A stretch of DNA of 64,000 nucleotides, taken from contig NZ_CP016538.2 in assembly GCF_001687625.2 (NCBI RefSeq), positions 3,006,501 through 3,070,500 on the forward strand, written 5' to 3'. The translations under genes were made by a program, and so were the position numbers. Below the pieces are notes generated by a model. It was not told the DNA's origin, ran no database searches, and saw only the letters and a list, made by a program, of their open reading frames with translations. This stretch comes from Planococcus maritimus (GTDB lineage Bacteria; Bacillota; Bacilli; Bacillales_A; Planococcaceae). This document shows, piece by piece, positions 9,009-17,932 of this stretch; within the stretch, counting starts at the first letter, position 1; each line of letters opens with the position of its first letter.

Positions 9009-9052
9009 AAAAAAAAGGAGAAGGCGCGCTGGCATCAGCACCTCTTCTCCTC
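9009..9052 (-). terminator. Rho-independent terminator of the DUF5996 gene
   Basis: AGGAGAAG pairs with CTTCTCCT around an inner GCGCTG/CAGCAC stem. The minus strand then runs into eight T. It lies just after the gene at 9069-9974. Confidence 0.88.
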
Positions 9053-9068
9053 CTCGGGCTCTATCCTG

Positions 9069-9974
9069 TTACGTTTTTTGTTCGGGCATATCGAGCGGCG
9101 TGAAGTAATACGAACAATCAGGCCAGCCCAGTTCCTCGCTGAGGATATCAAAAGTCGTACGGAAAAATTCCTGCATCGCTTGAGTAGGATGCGGTAAAGC
9201 CGCTACTTTATCGAGCATCAGGAAGTATTCGCTCAACGAAGCTTCAAAATACGCCTCTTCAGGCTTCAAACGCTCGCTGTCGAGTTCTTTATTGATGAAG
9301 GGATACGGCAGCACAAAAAATGCCGGTACATCCACCTTGTCATCGCCAGCCCAGAATCCGTATTCGATGAAATGTTCATCAAACGCTGCTTTTTCGATCA
9401 CTTTGTCTTCTGGATACGGCTGTCGGATACCTGGCAAAACGAGCGATGAGACATCAAATGTTCCCCAGAACAAGGCGGGCTTCATTTTTCTCGCTCTCAG
9501 CGGGGCGATAAACTTCAGCTGTGCTGCGGCCGCAAAGTGAAATAATTTAAGCCCGCGGATTGCCTGTTCCCAGTTAAACGTCAAAGGCGTATCGTCTTCA
9601 TTGAGATTGGTTTTATACGCCATCTCCTGCGGTTTCGGGTTGATGTTCAATTGTATGCTTTTTGAGGCCAGCGCTTCGAAAATCTCTTTGAAATAGGTTT
9701 TGATCGACTTAGCTGTCTCGATCGGCACAGCCTGCACGTTTCCTTCCACATTGATGAAGACGCGGCTTTCGTATATATCCAAGTCGATTTGAAACGCCTG
9801 ATCCCTGTGGAACAATAAACCAGTCGTAAATCCGTTTGGTGTGATGGCGAGTGTTACATGCCCCCACTGAGGTTCTTGCTGGGCAGTTTCAAGTTTGATC
9901 TTGCCGAGGATTTGGGACAGTAAATGCAAAGTGAACTTCGTGTCGGCCCATTCGGAATGCTTAACCACGTCCAT
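9069..9974 (-). CDS. DUF5996 family protein
   Basis: This 301-residue soluble protein matches, from memory, the DUF5996 family. Recognisable blocks are WGHVTLAITPNGFTTG near the N-terminus, FIAPLRARKMKPALFWGTFD in the middle, and YGFWAGDDKVDVPAFFVLPYP. No catalytic motif is known to me for the family. I chose the ATG at 9974, which has GGAGG 8 bases upstream, over an upstream in-frame codon. It is followed by a strong terminator, so it is probably monocistronic. Confidence 0.8.
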   Translation of the reverse strand: MDVVKHSEWADTKFTLHLLSQILGKIKLETAQQEPQWGHVTLAITPNGFTTGLLFHRDQAFQIDLDIYESRVFINVEGNVQAVPIETAKSIKTYFKEIFEALASKSIQLNINPKPQEMAYKTNLNEDDTPLTFNWEQAIRGLKLFHFAAAAQLKFIAPLRARKMKPALFWGTFDVSSLVLPGIRQPYPEDKVIEKAAFDEHFIEYGFWAGDDKVDVPAFFVLPYPFINKELDSERLKPEEAYFEASLSEYFLMLDKVAALPHPTQAMQEFFRTTFDILSEELGWPDCSYYFTPLDMPEQKT

Positions 9975-10132
9975 TTCGTTTCCTCCTCTGGATTTTGAAT
10001 CCATAAGCGTCGGCAGCTTTTAATCTTCACCTACTTTATTCGACACCCGCCTCAATTTCCCTACACTTCAGCAATAAAGAAGTTCTCACTTCACCAGTAC
10101 AAGAGACGAATGTTACAGTCGGCCGAAATGAA

Positions 10133-10158
10133 GTTTGTATGGTAGAACTGGCGGGTAC
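10133..10158 (+). promoter_or_regulatory. Sigma-B-like promoter before the metallophosphoesterase gene
   Basis: GTTTGT (10133-10138) and GGGTAC (10153-10158) are separated by 14 bases, close to the sigma-B consensus GTTTAA-N12-15-GGGTAT. It lies 43 bases before the start codon at 10202, a sensible leader length. Confidence 0.6.
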
Positions 10159-10201
10159 CTACTATTAGTCTAGACAACCCACAATTTTTCGGAGGTCCAA
10201 A

Positions 10202-11101
10202 ATGAAAACCATTAGAAATATAGCCCTTATACTTGTCGGCTTATTGCTTGTTGTCGTTGCGTACGGTTTTTTCGAACCTTATCTGCTCGATGTCACCGAG
10301 GAACAAGCAGTTGTTCCGAATCTTCCGCAGGAATGGGAAGGTTCGGAAATCGCAGTGCTAGGAGATTTTCAAATCGGCTTGTGGGGGGATAACGCTGACA
10401 CGGTAGAAGAAGCAGTAGAAGAAATTGTCGAAAGAGATCCCGTCGCCGTTTTGATGCTTGGGGATTTTATTTATCATCCCCAAAACGCAACGCAAGAGAA
10501 AGTAGCTGAGAATATCGACGTGCTGAAGCCTTTGAAGGATGCGAATATTCCCATGTACACGGTCATGGGAAATCATGATTTCGGCTTGAAAGAGAAAAAC
10601 TCAAAACCACTAAACGAAGCTGCTGAGAGAATGCGCCAAGCATTGAAAGAACTGGGTGTACAGGTTCTGCACAACGAATCCATCATGCTGACTACAGACG
10701 ACTCGACTGAGGACACTTCCGGACTTTATCTTGCAGGTGTCGGTTCCAACTGGATGGATGAGGATGATGCCGCAAAAGCATTAGAGGGCATTCCGTCTGA
10801 AGCAGCGCGTGTCGTCATGATGCACAATCCCAATTCTTTCGAGAAGTTCCCCGCCGATTCGGCACCATTTGCAGTTGCGGGGCATACACACGGTGGACAA
10901 ATCAGACTTCCCGGCATGCCTGACTGGTCTTGGATGGACTTAACTTCCGGGGAAGAAAAACATACGGATGGCTGGATCGAAGATTACAGTGCCGCTGGTA
11001 ATCAGTTATACGTTAATCGCGGAATTGGCATGAGCACGGTACCGATTCGCATCCACGCTAAACCCGAACTGACGATGTTTACACTAGTTTCTAAGAACTG
11101 A
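10202..11101 (+). CDS. Membrane-anchored metallophosphoesterase (calcineurin-like)
   Basis: This 299-residue protein has an N-terminal hydrophobic anchor (about residues 6-23) followed by an extracytoplasmic phosphoesterase domain. The metal ligands are visible in order: GDFQIG, MLGDFIYH, MGNHDFG and GHTHGGQIRLPG. This is the YkuE-like group of calcineurin-fold enzymes, which hydrolyse phosphate esters outside or near the membrane. The true substrate is unknown. GGAGGTCC precedes the ATG. A sigma-B-like promoter at 10133-10158 suggests general-stress control. Confidence 0.9.
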   Translation: MKTIRNIALILVGLLLVVVAYGFFEPYLLDVTEEQAVVPNLPQEWEGSEIAVLGDFQIGLWGDNADTVEEAVEEIVERDPVAVLMLGDFIYHPQNATQEKVAENIDVLKPLKDANIPMYTVMGNHDFGLKEKNSKPLNEAAERMRQALKELGVQVLHNESIMLTTDDSTEDTSGLYLAGVGSNWMDEDDAAKALEGIPSEAARVVMMHNPNSFEKFPADSAPFAVAGHTHGGQIRLPGMPDWSWMDLTSGEEKHTDGWIEDYSAAGNQLYVNRGIGMSTVPIRIHAKPELTMFTLVSKN

Positions 11102-11116
11102 TTCAAACTATTAACC

Positions 11117-11167
11117 AAAAAGTGTTGTCCTTCCTGTATTTTTTGAGAAGAACAGCGCTTTTTTTCT
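11117..11167 (+). terminator. Rho-independent terminator, plus strand
   Basis: A 16-bp stem (11117-11132 with 11147-11162), with three G-U pairs in the RNA, ends in a run of T. It closes the metallophosphoesterase gene. Confidence 0.75.
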
Positions 11168-11180
11168 TGTTTTGAACACA

Positions 11181-11212
11181 AAAAAAGCTGAGCCCTTGAA
11201 GCATCAGCTTTT
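11181..11212 (-). terminator. Rho-independent terminator, minus strand
   Basis: AAGCTGA and TCAGCTT arms enclose a 12-base loop, and the minus strand reads into a T-run. It closes the PepF-GNAT operon. Confidence 0.8.
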
Positions 11213-11234
11213 CTAATTACCGCTTAGTAGTGAT

Positions 11235-11684
11235 TTACTGCCTTGCCCAATAAATCACACACTCTTTTTCTATCGTTTTTTTCATCTTTACTTTTTCCAG
11301 CACACGGATAGAGGCCAGATTGCTCCGATCGGTCTCGGCCATTACTTTTTCTACCGCTTCGTTTGCCAACGCCCATTCGATCAAGGCGTTTATTGCTTCA
11401 GTGGCATAGCCGTTATTCCGATACTGCTCGAGCAATCCATACCCGATTTCTACTCGCCGCTGATCATCCGGTTTGCCTTTGAACCCGGCATCTCCAATGA
11501 CCCGGCTATCCGATTTGCGTATAATTAACCAACTCCCCCAAGTAAACAAACTGGGGTCTTTCGACAACTCTTGTAAATGGCGATCAATCTCCGGCCCATT
11601 ATCGTACTGTTGACTTTGAAGCAAGTGCACTGAATCAGCGGTGCAAGGAACGATTGCCAAACGTTTCGTTTCTAATTTCTTCAT
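11235..11684 (-). CDS. GNAT acetyltransferase
   Basis: This 149-residue GNAT protein has the acetyl-CoA-binding loop GLLEQYRNNGYATEAINALI and the conserved AETDRSNLASIRVLEKV helix. The N-terminal ETKRLAIVPCT strand is typical of the RimJ/RimL group. Its ATG overlaps the pepF stop codon in an ATGA arrangement, so it is translationally coupled to the peptidase. The substrate is unknown. Confidence 0.87.
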   Translation of the reverse strand: MKKLETKRLAIVPCTADSVHLLQSQQYDNGPEIDRHLQELSKDPSLFTWGSWLIIRKSDSRVIGDAGFKGKPDDQRRVEIGYGLLEQYRNNGYATEAINALIEWALANEAVEKVMAETDRSNLASIRVLEKVKMKKTIEKECVIYWARQ

Positions 11685-13504
11685 GACTGTTTTTTGGCAG
11701 CCGCTGCAAGGTGCTTTTCAGTCAATTCTAGGTATTCTTCAATAGCGGAGGTCAGTGATTTTTGTGCATCTCGCCAGAATGCTATTTGCGTAATGTCCGC
11801 CCCCAGATAATGCTCGCCCAATTGCTCGACAGTCATCTTCCCGGAATCGCGCAATAAGGCATCATAGCGCTCTGGGAATCCGTCAGGCTGCTTTCTCGCC
11901 TGTTCGTATACGCCATTGCTGAATAAATAGCCGATCGTGTACGGAATATTGTAGAACGCTTTTTCGGCATCGTAGAAATGGCCGATGAACATCCACTTAT
12001 GAAGCGCCAACTCCTCGACCAATCCGCCGTAAATATCATTTTCCACTTCTGCGATCAAGGTTTTGATTTGCTCTGCCGAGATCATGCCGCTTGCCCGCTG
12101 GCCGTAAAATTGTTGTTCAAAGCGGAACATATTCGGCACACTGACGACATACTTCAAGCCGTCACGGATTTTCGTTTCGAGCATGGCGAGCCGTTCACTT
12201 TCTTCTTGCGTCTGGTCGATGACGGCATCCAGCACCAGATTCTCCATAAATGTAGAAGCCGTTTCTGCCACACTTACGCCTTTTTGTTGTGCGAGCGCCG
12301 GTTCGTCGTGAAGAATGTAGTTATGGTAAGCGTGTCCCAACTCGTGCGCTAAGGTGATCAAATCTTGATAAGTATCACGATACGTCAGGAAGATCCGACT
12401 TTCTTTCGCCAACGGCATTGACGCACAAAATCCGCCTTCCGCTTTGCCTGGCCGGTTTTCGGCTTCAATCCAGTCTTGTGCAAAAGCACGATCAGCGAAA
12501 TGTCCAAGCTTATCGCTGAATTGATGGAATTGCTCGCTGATGATCGTTTTCGCCGCTGCAAAATCCACTTTTTCGGAAAGCGAGAAAACCGGCGTCTCCA
12601 AATCAGACCAATTGGCATGTGCCACTCCAGCCAATTTCAATTTCCGTTCAATATAGGCTCTGTATAAGTTTTTATTGCCATCGATAGCCGTGAGCATCGC
12701 ATCAATCGACGCTTCCTGGATCCGGTTATGCTCGAGCATTTCTTTCAACTTATTGTCCCAGCCCCGCTGTTGGTAGATCGCCAACCGGGATCCGGCCACA
12801 CGGTTCAAAATGGCCGCAACAGTATCAGCGTGCACGTCGCAGACCTCATCAATGGCTCTAACTGCCTGAAGTCGGCTGTCGCGGTCTTTGCCGTTGACCG
12901 CTTCATTTAAAGCCTGGCCGATCGATACTTCCTGTAGCTCCCCTTCCACTGTGATCGGAATTCTCAATTTCGTCAAAGTCAATTCGTGTTGCTGTTCCCA
13001 TCCCGCTATGCCATTAACGGACAACGCACTGATCATTCGCTCCAGTTCAACCGGCAAGCGGTCTTTGACCATCTGCCTTCTTTCATTTAAATAAAAAGAC
13101 ATTGCCTGTATGCGGCCGTTAGCGATAAACGCTTGCCACTCCGCATCTGGAAATTCAGCAAAAGCTTGGTCTAATTCAATCTGCAATGAAGAGAGTTTCG
13201 CTTTTAACACCATGCTTTCGTCCATCAAGGCAATCGCGTTCTGATCCTTTACGTCTTCTGCATATGTGCAGATGGCGAAATCATCGAGTTGTTCCCAGCC
13301 GAGCAAGGCAAATTGAAATTGGCCAATGACCTCAAGCAAGGCATCGGTGTCACGCACCTCTAAATTGCGGTAGCTTTGCAGTTGCCCGGCCGCCTGTTCG
13401 AGTGTATGACGCAACTCGTCCATGAAGATTTTCAATTCCGCTGATTGGTTCGTTCCGTCATATAAAGAAGTTAAATTCCACGTTTGTGCAGTTGTTTGTT
13501 CCAC
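11681..13504 (-). CDS. pepF: Oligoendopeptidase F (M3 metallopeptidase)
   Basis: This 607-residue cytoplasmic zinc peptidase carries the M3 active site LAHELGHAYHN near residue 388, with the downstream glutamate ligand in SVAETASTFMENL. PepF enzymes cut oligopeptides of about 7-17 residues and take part in peptide recycling. Length and the N-terminal TWNLTSLYDG match the M3B PepF group. I chose the GTG at 13504 because GGAG lies 7 bases upstream; an earlier TTG is too close to the ribosome site. The downstream GNAT gene overlaps by 4 bases. Confidence 0.92.
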   Translation of the reverse strand: MEQTTAQTWNLTSLYDGTNQSAELKIFMDELRHTLEQAAGQLQSYRNLEVRDTDALLEVIGQFQFALLGWEQLDDFAICTYAEDVKDQNAIALMDESMVLKAKLSSLQIELDQAFAEFPDAEWQAFIANGRIQAMSFYLNERRQMVKDRLPVELERMISALSVNGIAGWEQQHELTLTKLRIPITVEGELQEVSIGQALNEAVNGKDRDSRLQAVRAIDEVCDVHADTVAAILNRVAGSRLAIYQQRGWDNKLKEMLEHNRIQEASIDAMLTAIDGNKNLYRAYIERKLKLAGVAHANWSDLETPVFSLSEKVDFAAAKTIISEQFHQFSDKLGHFADRAFAQDWIEAENRPGKAEGGFCASMPLAKESRIFLTYRDTYQDLITLAHELGHAYHNYILHDEPALAQQKGVSVAETASTFMENLVLDAVIDQTQEESERLAMLETKIRDGLKYVVSVPNMFRFEQQFYGQRASGMISAEQIKTLIAEVENDIYGGLVEELALHKWMFIGHFYDAEKAFYNIPYTIGYLFSNGVYEQARKQPDGFPERYDALLRDSGKMTVEQLGEHYLGADITQIAFWRDAQKSLTSAIEEYLELTEKHLAAAAKKQS

Positions 13505-13620
13505 GAACAATCTCCTTTTTGTCTACGGCAGCATCCAGCTGCCTTATTCACTCACCTCTATATCCATTCTTCTTTTTCCTTAAAATCCCTTTTTTAAAAA
13601 ATCGATCTAAGCTACCGAAA

Positions 13621-14442
13621 CTACCGCGGCTCGTTGCCGGGGCGCGTGGATTCGCTTTCGACCTCGATCGTCCAAGACAAAATGGTCGTACTGTCGCGAA
13701 CATTCTTGTCTTTGATTTCGCTCAGCAGCGCTTCAACACCTTGTTTGCTGGACCCCGGATTAAAACGTTTGGCCACTTCCAGCGGATCGGAAAAGTCGGT
13801 GTTCGGACATTCGACAAGTCCGTCCGTCGTCAGCAAGATGCGGTTGGTGCCTTTTCGCAATTCCTTTGTGCCTGTGCTATAGCAAGGCACCGGCAATTCG
13901 AAAGTGTTTACTTTGCCAATCCACTCGTAAAAGCTGCGGTGGTTTTGCTGCGTCTCATTGAGTGCTTCCAGCTCAGGGTGAAACAGATACAACAAGCAAT
14001 CGCCAATCGATAGCCACCAAAGGAATTTGCCTTTACGCACTGTGCACAAGACGGCGGTTTCGCCTTGGACTTCTTTGCATGCCGCTTTAAAGTGTTCGCT
14101 GTTAAAAGTCGCCAACAAGACTTCCGATAACTGGCTAAAAGCCTCTTTGAGCGGCAAGTTCAATGCCTCCATAATTGCAGATTCCAAACGACTTATCTCC
14201 GCTAGAACGAGTTCCGCGCTTTCCGCTGTTTGATGCGCATCCAATAACACCGTGAATTCCCAGTCATGTGCTTTATTCGCCCACACCATGCAGCCGTCTT
14301 CGTTTTTCGTTTGACCCGCCGCTGAGTTGCCGCCAAACCGGCCGATTGTGACAGGGCCGATTTGCTGAATATCGAGCCGATCGACAAATGCGTTCTCGCT
14401 ACCCACCCAGCTGAACCGCGTTTCCTCTTTTCGATTTTTCAT
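13621..14442 (-). CDS. PP2C-like serine/threonine phosphatase
   Basis: This 273-residue protein has the PP2C order of motifs: NEDGCMVWANK near residue 50, FTVLLDAH (where most members have DGH), WLSIGDCLLYLF, RILLTTDGLVE and a final RDSTTILSW. These supply the acidic metal ligands. PP2C enzymes remove phosphate from Ser/Thr, for example on anti-sigma antagonists or kinase targets. The DAH variant of the DGH motif is worth noting. GGAGAGCG lies before the ATG at 14442. No partner kinase is adjacent. Confidence 0.82.
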   Translation of the reverse strand: MKNRKEETRFSWVGSENAFVDRLDIQQIGPVTIGRFGGNSAAGQTKNEDGCMVWANKAHDWEFTVLLDAHQTAESAELVLAEISRLESAIMEALNLPLKEAFSQLSEVLLATFNSEHFKAACKEVQGETAVLCTVRKGKFLWWLSIGDCLLYLFHPELEALNETQQNHRSFYEWIGKVNTFELPVPCYSTGTKELRKGTNRILLTTDGLVECPNTDFSDPLEVAKRFNPGSSKQGVEALLSEIKDKNVRDSTTILSWTIEVESESTRPGNEPR

Positions 14443-14520
14443 ATGTATCGCTCTCCTTCCGCTAACTGAAACACCAAATAACTTTTGTTCAGTATACGGC
14501 AAGCAACTGTTTGTCTGCAT

Positions 14521-14550
14521 AAAAAAAGAAGACCTGCTTGCGCAGATCCT
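14521..14550 (-). terminator. Rho-independent terminator, minus strand
   Basis: GACCTGC and GCAGATC arms around a TTGC loop (one G-U pair) are followed on the minus strand by seven T. It closes the ABC transporter operon. Confidence 0.75.
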
Positions 14551-14566
14551 CCGGTTTAGCTCAAGC

Positions 14567-15409
14567 TTACTCTTTTCTCCGGTATAGATACATGGTCAGC
14601 GGCGCGAAAATTACCACAAAAATCGCGGATACGACAACGACCCAACCGACCTGTTCCCACGTGCCATTGCCGTGCATTAACCCGCGAACGGCTGTAGCGA
14701 GAATGGAGATCGGATTGATGTTGACGAAGCCTTGCAGCCAAGACGGCAAAGTCGACGGATCGACGAAAACGTTGCTGACAAAAGTCAGTGGAAACACCAC
14801 CAAAAAGCTGACCATCATCAAAGATTTTTCCGAACGCATGATGATTCCCGCGGCCGTCCAAATCCAGGAGAAGCTAAACGAAAACAATAAAATGACCAGC
14901 ACCGCGCCCACGACACCGAGCGCGCCGCCTTCTGGGCGAAATCCGAGGATCAGCCCAAGGCCAATCATAATCGCTGATGCCAGCGAGTAGCGAATAACAT
15001 CGACAAGCAAAGCCCCAATCAAAGCGGAAGGCAGCCAAATCGGCAAGGTGCGAAAGCGGTCGAAGATGCCTTTGCGGATATCGTTGTTCAAGTCGATGCC
15101 GGTGTACATCGTAATTTGCGAGACCGTCATGACCAAAATACCCGGCAAGAGAAACTGCAAATATTCACCGGTAGACCCGGCGATTGCGCCGCCGAATAGA
15201 TAGGTGAACATCAATAAAAAGATAATCGGAAACACCGTGACGTCAAACATCTGCTCTGGCACGTGCTTGATCCTGAGCAGTGCGCGATGGGCAAAGGCCA
15301 TCGTCGACGCCATCGCGCTCGGCGGATCCGGCCGTTTGCCGCCCGCAACGGCATTTAATGGGTGTACTTCTTGATACTCCGTATGGTCTTGGTCGATCTG
15401 CACGCTCAT
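14567..15409 (-). CDS. ABC-2 type permease (DrrB-like drug exporter)
   Basis: This 280-residue membrane protein has about six helices, with [22 protein letters not shown] before the first and the conserved ABC-2 segment [20 protein letters not shown] before the last. It matches the DrrB/daunorubicin-resistance permease group that exports hydrophobic compounds with a DrrA ATPase. Its ATG overlaps the stop codon of the ATPase gene (ATGA), and GGAGG lies upstream. It ends at a terminator just upstream of the phosphatase gene. Confidence 0.9.
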   Translation of the reverse strand: MSVQIDQDHTEYQEVHPLNAVAGGKRPDPPSAMASTMAFAHRALLRIKHVPEQMFDVTVFPIIFLLMFTYLFGGAIAGSTGEYLQFLLPGILVMTVSQITMYTGIDLNNDIRKGIFDRFRTLPIWLPSALIGALLVDVIRYSLASAIMIGLGLILGFRPEGGALGVVGAVLVILLFSFSFSWIWTAAGIIMRSEKSLMMVSFLVVFPLTFVSNVFVDPSTLPSWLQGFVNINPISILATAVRGLMHGNGTWEQVGWVVVVSAIFVVIFAPLTMYLYRRKE

Positions 15410-16398
15410 GAGTGTTCCTCCTCAGTCGGTTGATCGCTGGCGGATTGTCCGGTCAATGTCAAAAATACTTCATCCAAGCTTGGCCGTCCGAGCGCAAAAT
15501 CGCTGATGCCTATTTTTTCTTTGCCCAGTTCTCCGAGTGCTTGAGCGACAATGGATGAATCTTTTGCCTGTGCACTCAGCGTCACGCCGTCTGTCGAGAT
15601 GTGAATCGGAACGCCGAGCTGTTGTTCAAGAATAGCCGCTGCTTTGGGCTGGTCAGCCGCATTCAGTAATTGCACCGTCAATGTGCCCGTCCCGACCGAT
15701 GCTTTTAACTCGCTGCTCGTGCCTTCTGCGATGATTTTTCCATGGTTGATGACCGCAATCCGGTCCGCCAACTGGTCTGCTTCCTCCAAATTCTGAGTCG
15801 TTAACAGTACCGTCGTTCCTGTCCCAACGAGCGCGCGTACAATCTCCCATACCTGGTTGCGGCTCCTCGGATCCAGCCCTGTTGTCGGTTCATCAAGAAA
15901 CAGCAAGTCCGGCGTCACGACGATGCTTGCGGCGATATCAATGCGTCGTCTCATGCCGCCTGAATACTTTTTCACTTGGCGTTTTGCTGCTTGTTCCAAA
16001 CCGAATGCCAATAACAATTCCGATGCCCGTTGCTTTGCTTCTTTAGTCGTATAGCCCATGAGCCTAGATATCAGCACCAAATTCTCAATACCGGTCAGAT
16101 CTTCGTCGATCGAGGCATACTGGCCGGTCAAACTAATACGGCTTTTGATCGCAGCACTCTCTGTCTTTAGATCATGGCCAAAAATAGAGGCACTTCCATC
16201 GTCCGGCTGGATCAAGGTCGACAGCATGCGGATCGTCGTTGTTTTCCCCGCTCCGTTTGGCCCCAGAAAGCCGTACACCGTTCCTCTTGGAATCACCAAA
16301 TCCACTCCATCTACCGCCCGTTCTTTGCCGTACACTTTCACCAGTCCCGTCGCTTCTACAGCTAAGCCGTTCGCCTGCTGCCATTTTCTTGTTTCCAT
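15406..16398 (-). CDS. ABC transporter ATP-binding protein (DrrA-like)
   Basis: This 330-residue ATPase has Walker [18 protein letters not shown] signature [13 protein letters not shown], Walker [14 protein letters not shown] and an H-loop replaced by TTQNLEEAD, as is usual in the DrrA group. A C-terminal DrrA-type extension follows (about residues 225-330). With the overlapping permease gene it forms a drug or lipid exporter. The ATG at 16398 has AAGGTGAGGAG upstream; an earlier ATG at 16431 lacks a ribosome site. A LexA-like palindrome lies about 95 bases upstream. Confidence 0.92.
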   Translation of the reverse strand: METRKWQQANGLAVEATGLVKVYGKERAVDGVDLVIPRGTVYGFLGPNGAGKTTTIRMLSTLIQPDDGSASIFGHDLKTESAAIKSRISLTGQYASIDEDLTGIENLVLISRLMGYTTKEAKQRASELLLAFGLEQAAKRQVKKYSGGMRRRIDIAASIVVTPDLLFLDEPTTGLDPRSRNQVWEIVRALVGTGTTVLLTTQNLEEADQLADRIAVINHGKIIAEGTSSELKASVGTGTLTVQLLNAADQPKAAAILEQQLGVPIHISTDGVTLSAQAKDSSIVAQALGELGKEKIGISDFALGRPSLDEVFLTLTGQSASDQPTEEEHS

Positions 16399-16492
16399 GC
16401 TCCTCACCTTTTCTTTGAAGGATACATTCATGTGATGATGGCTTTTATTATAAACTAATTAGCTGAATATTCACTCTTTTAATTCCATTATA

Positions 16493-16504
16493 GAACAAAC
16501 GTTC
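16493..16504. promoter_or_regulatory. LexA/DinR-like palindrome upstream of the drrAB-type operon
   Basis: GAACAAACGTTC fits the Bacillus SOS box GAAC-N4-GTTC, with the inner four bases also matching RNRY. On the minus strand it abuts a TATAAT hexamer. A TetR-type operator is the main alternative reading. Confidence 0.45.
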
Positions 16505-16532
16505 TTATTAATCCACTATTATTTTTGCCCAA

Positions 16533-16561
16533 AAGAAAAACTCCTGCAAAAAGCAGGAGTT
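16533..16561 (-). terminator. Rho-independent terminator of fabH
   Basis: AACTCCTGC (16539-16547) and GCAGGAGTT (16553-16561) form a perfect 9-bp stem. The minus strand continues TTTC. Confidence 0.88.
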
Positions 16562-16575
16562 CGACCCTATCACTA

Positions 16576-17559
16576 TTAAATCGACCATTTCACTAGCATA
16601 CCCGCATGGGTCAAGCCGCCGCCAAATCCATACAACAGCAATTGGTCGCCCGCTTTGATGCGGCCGTCTTTCACCCCTTCTGCTAGCGACAAAGGAATCG
16701 AGCCGGCAGAAGTGTTGCCGTAATATTCAAGAGAATAAATGGTTTTTTCAAGTGCGAGACCGCTTCTCGTGCAAATCGATTCAATGATTCGCAAATTGGC
16801 GCTATGCGGCACGAACCAATCCACTTCTTCAGGCGTTACGCCCGCTTTCTCCATTAACGTGTTGACGCCTTTAGGTACCGTATTGACCGCCCATTTATAC
16901 ACTTCGCGGCCGTTTTGCCAAACGACATTGCGGGCTTCTAGCTCGTCGCCGAACATTTCGCCGGCTAAGTCTGTACAATACAGGTTGTTCGCCAAGGCGC
17001 CGTTTGTTCCCATATGCGATTCGATAAAGCTCGGGTTGTCTGCGTCGTATTCGACCAGCACTGCCCCGCCACCGTCTCCGAACAAGATACACGTCGAGCG
17101 ATCGGTGTAATCGAGGATCTTGGAGAAGGTTTCCGCCCCAATGACCAGGATTTTTTTGTGCAAGCCAGAGGTGATCAACCCGTTTGCTACTTGTAGGCCA
17201 TAGGAAAATCCTGCACAAGCCGCGTTCAAATCAATCGCGCCGGCATTCGGGATATTCAGTTTCGCTTGAATCATCGCGGCCACGCTCGGTGTTTTGAAAT
17301 CGGGCGTCATGGTGCAGGCAATGATCATGTCGACATCATCACAGGTTTTTTCATAGCGTTGTGCCAAATCTTGTACCGCTTTCACACCTATATCACTCGT
17401 AAATTCGTGTTCTCCTGCAATGCGGCGCTCACGGATACCGGTGCGCTGGAGGATCCACTCATCATTTGTTTCGACCAGTTGTTCCAAGTCCAAATTCGTC
17501 AGCCTCTTCTCGGGTACATACGATCCGATGGCCGTGATTCGTGCTGCTGATTTGCTCAT
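16576..17559 (-). CDS. fabH: Beta-ketoacyl-ACP synthase III
   Basis: This 327-residue enzyme starts fatty acid synthesis by condensing an acyl-CoA primer with malonyl-ACP. The catalytic triad is visible: Cys in NAACAGFSYGL, His in FVPHSANLRI and Asn in YYGNTSAGS. The C-terminal LLYGFGGGLTHAGMLVKW is typical of FabH. It stands alone, not beside fabF, so it may be a second FabH (FabHB-like) that sets branched-chain primer choice. AAAGGGG precedes the ATG. Two overlapping FapR-like operators lie just upstream and suggest malonyl-CoA-responsive control. Confidence 0.94.
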   Translation of the reverse strand: MSKSAARITAIGSYVPEKRLTNLDLEQLVETNDEWILQRTGIRERRIAGEHEFTSDIGVKAVQDLAQRYEKTCDDVDMIIACTMTPDFKTPSVAAMIQAKLNIPNAGAIDLNAACAGFSYGLQVANGLITSGLHKKILVIGAETFSKILDYTDRSTCILFGDGGGAVLVEYDADNPSFIESHMGTNGALANNLYCTDLAGEMFGDELEARNVVWQNGREVYKWAVNTVPKGVNTLMEKAGVTPEEVDWFVPHSANLRIIESICTRSGLALEKTIYSLEYYGNTSAGSIPLSLAEGVKDGRIKAGDQLLLYGFGGGLTHAGMLVKWSI

Positions 17560-17590
17560 TCATACACCCCTTTAACTTACTCACCTCATT

Positions 17591-17620
17591 TTAGCACCTA
17601 ACATTAGGATTAGGTACCAA
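17591..17620. promoter_or_regulatory. Two overlapping FapR-like operators upstream of fabH
   Basis: Plus-strand 17604-17620 (TTAGGATTAGGTACCAA) matches the FapR consensus in 15 of 17 positions by eye. An overlapping weaker match (TTAGCACCTAACATTAG, 17591-17607) adjoins it. They lie 32-61 bases before the fabH start. FapR represses fatty acid genes until malonyl-CoA binds it. Nothing else was recognised between 17621 and 17932. Confidence 0.7.
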
Positions 17621-17932
17621 TAAATCCGAGAAGGATATAAATACTTTTATATGTATAATATTTTTGTTTGCATTCTACTCTATAAGGTGGATGCCACATA
17701 GGTAATACGGAACCCCTTAGCTCATCTTTCCTTTTGTTCAGATAAATTCATCGACATTGTGGTAGATTTTTTATGGCAGCGGAAAAATTTACAACGATAT
17801 AGAAATCCGTAAAGCTATAAAATGAATAATAAATTTTCGAAGACGTGCTTTAGAAAGCAGCTAAGACTCGCCCTTCAAAATCGATCTATGAAATAATAGC
17901 GAAAAGAGAACTTATTCGCAGGAGGCGTTGGA

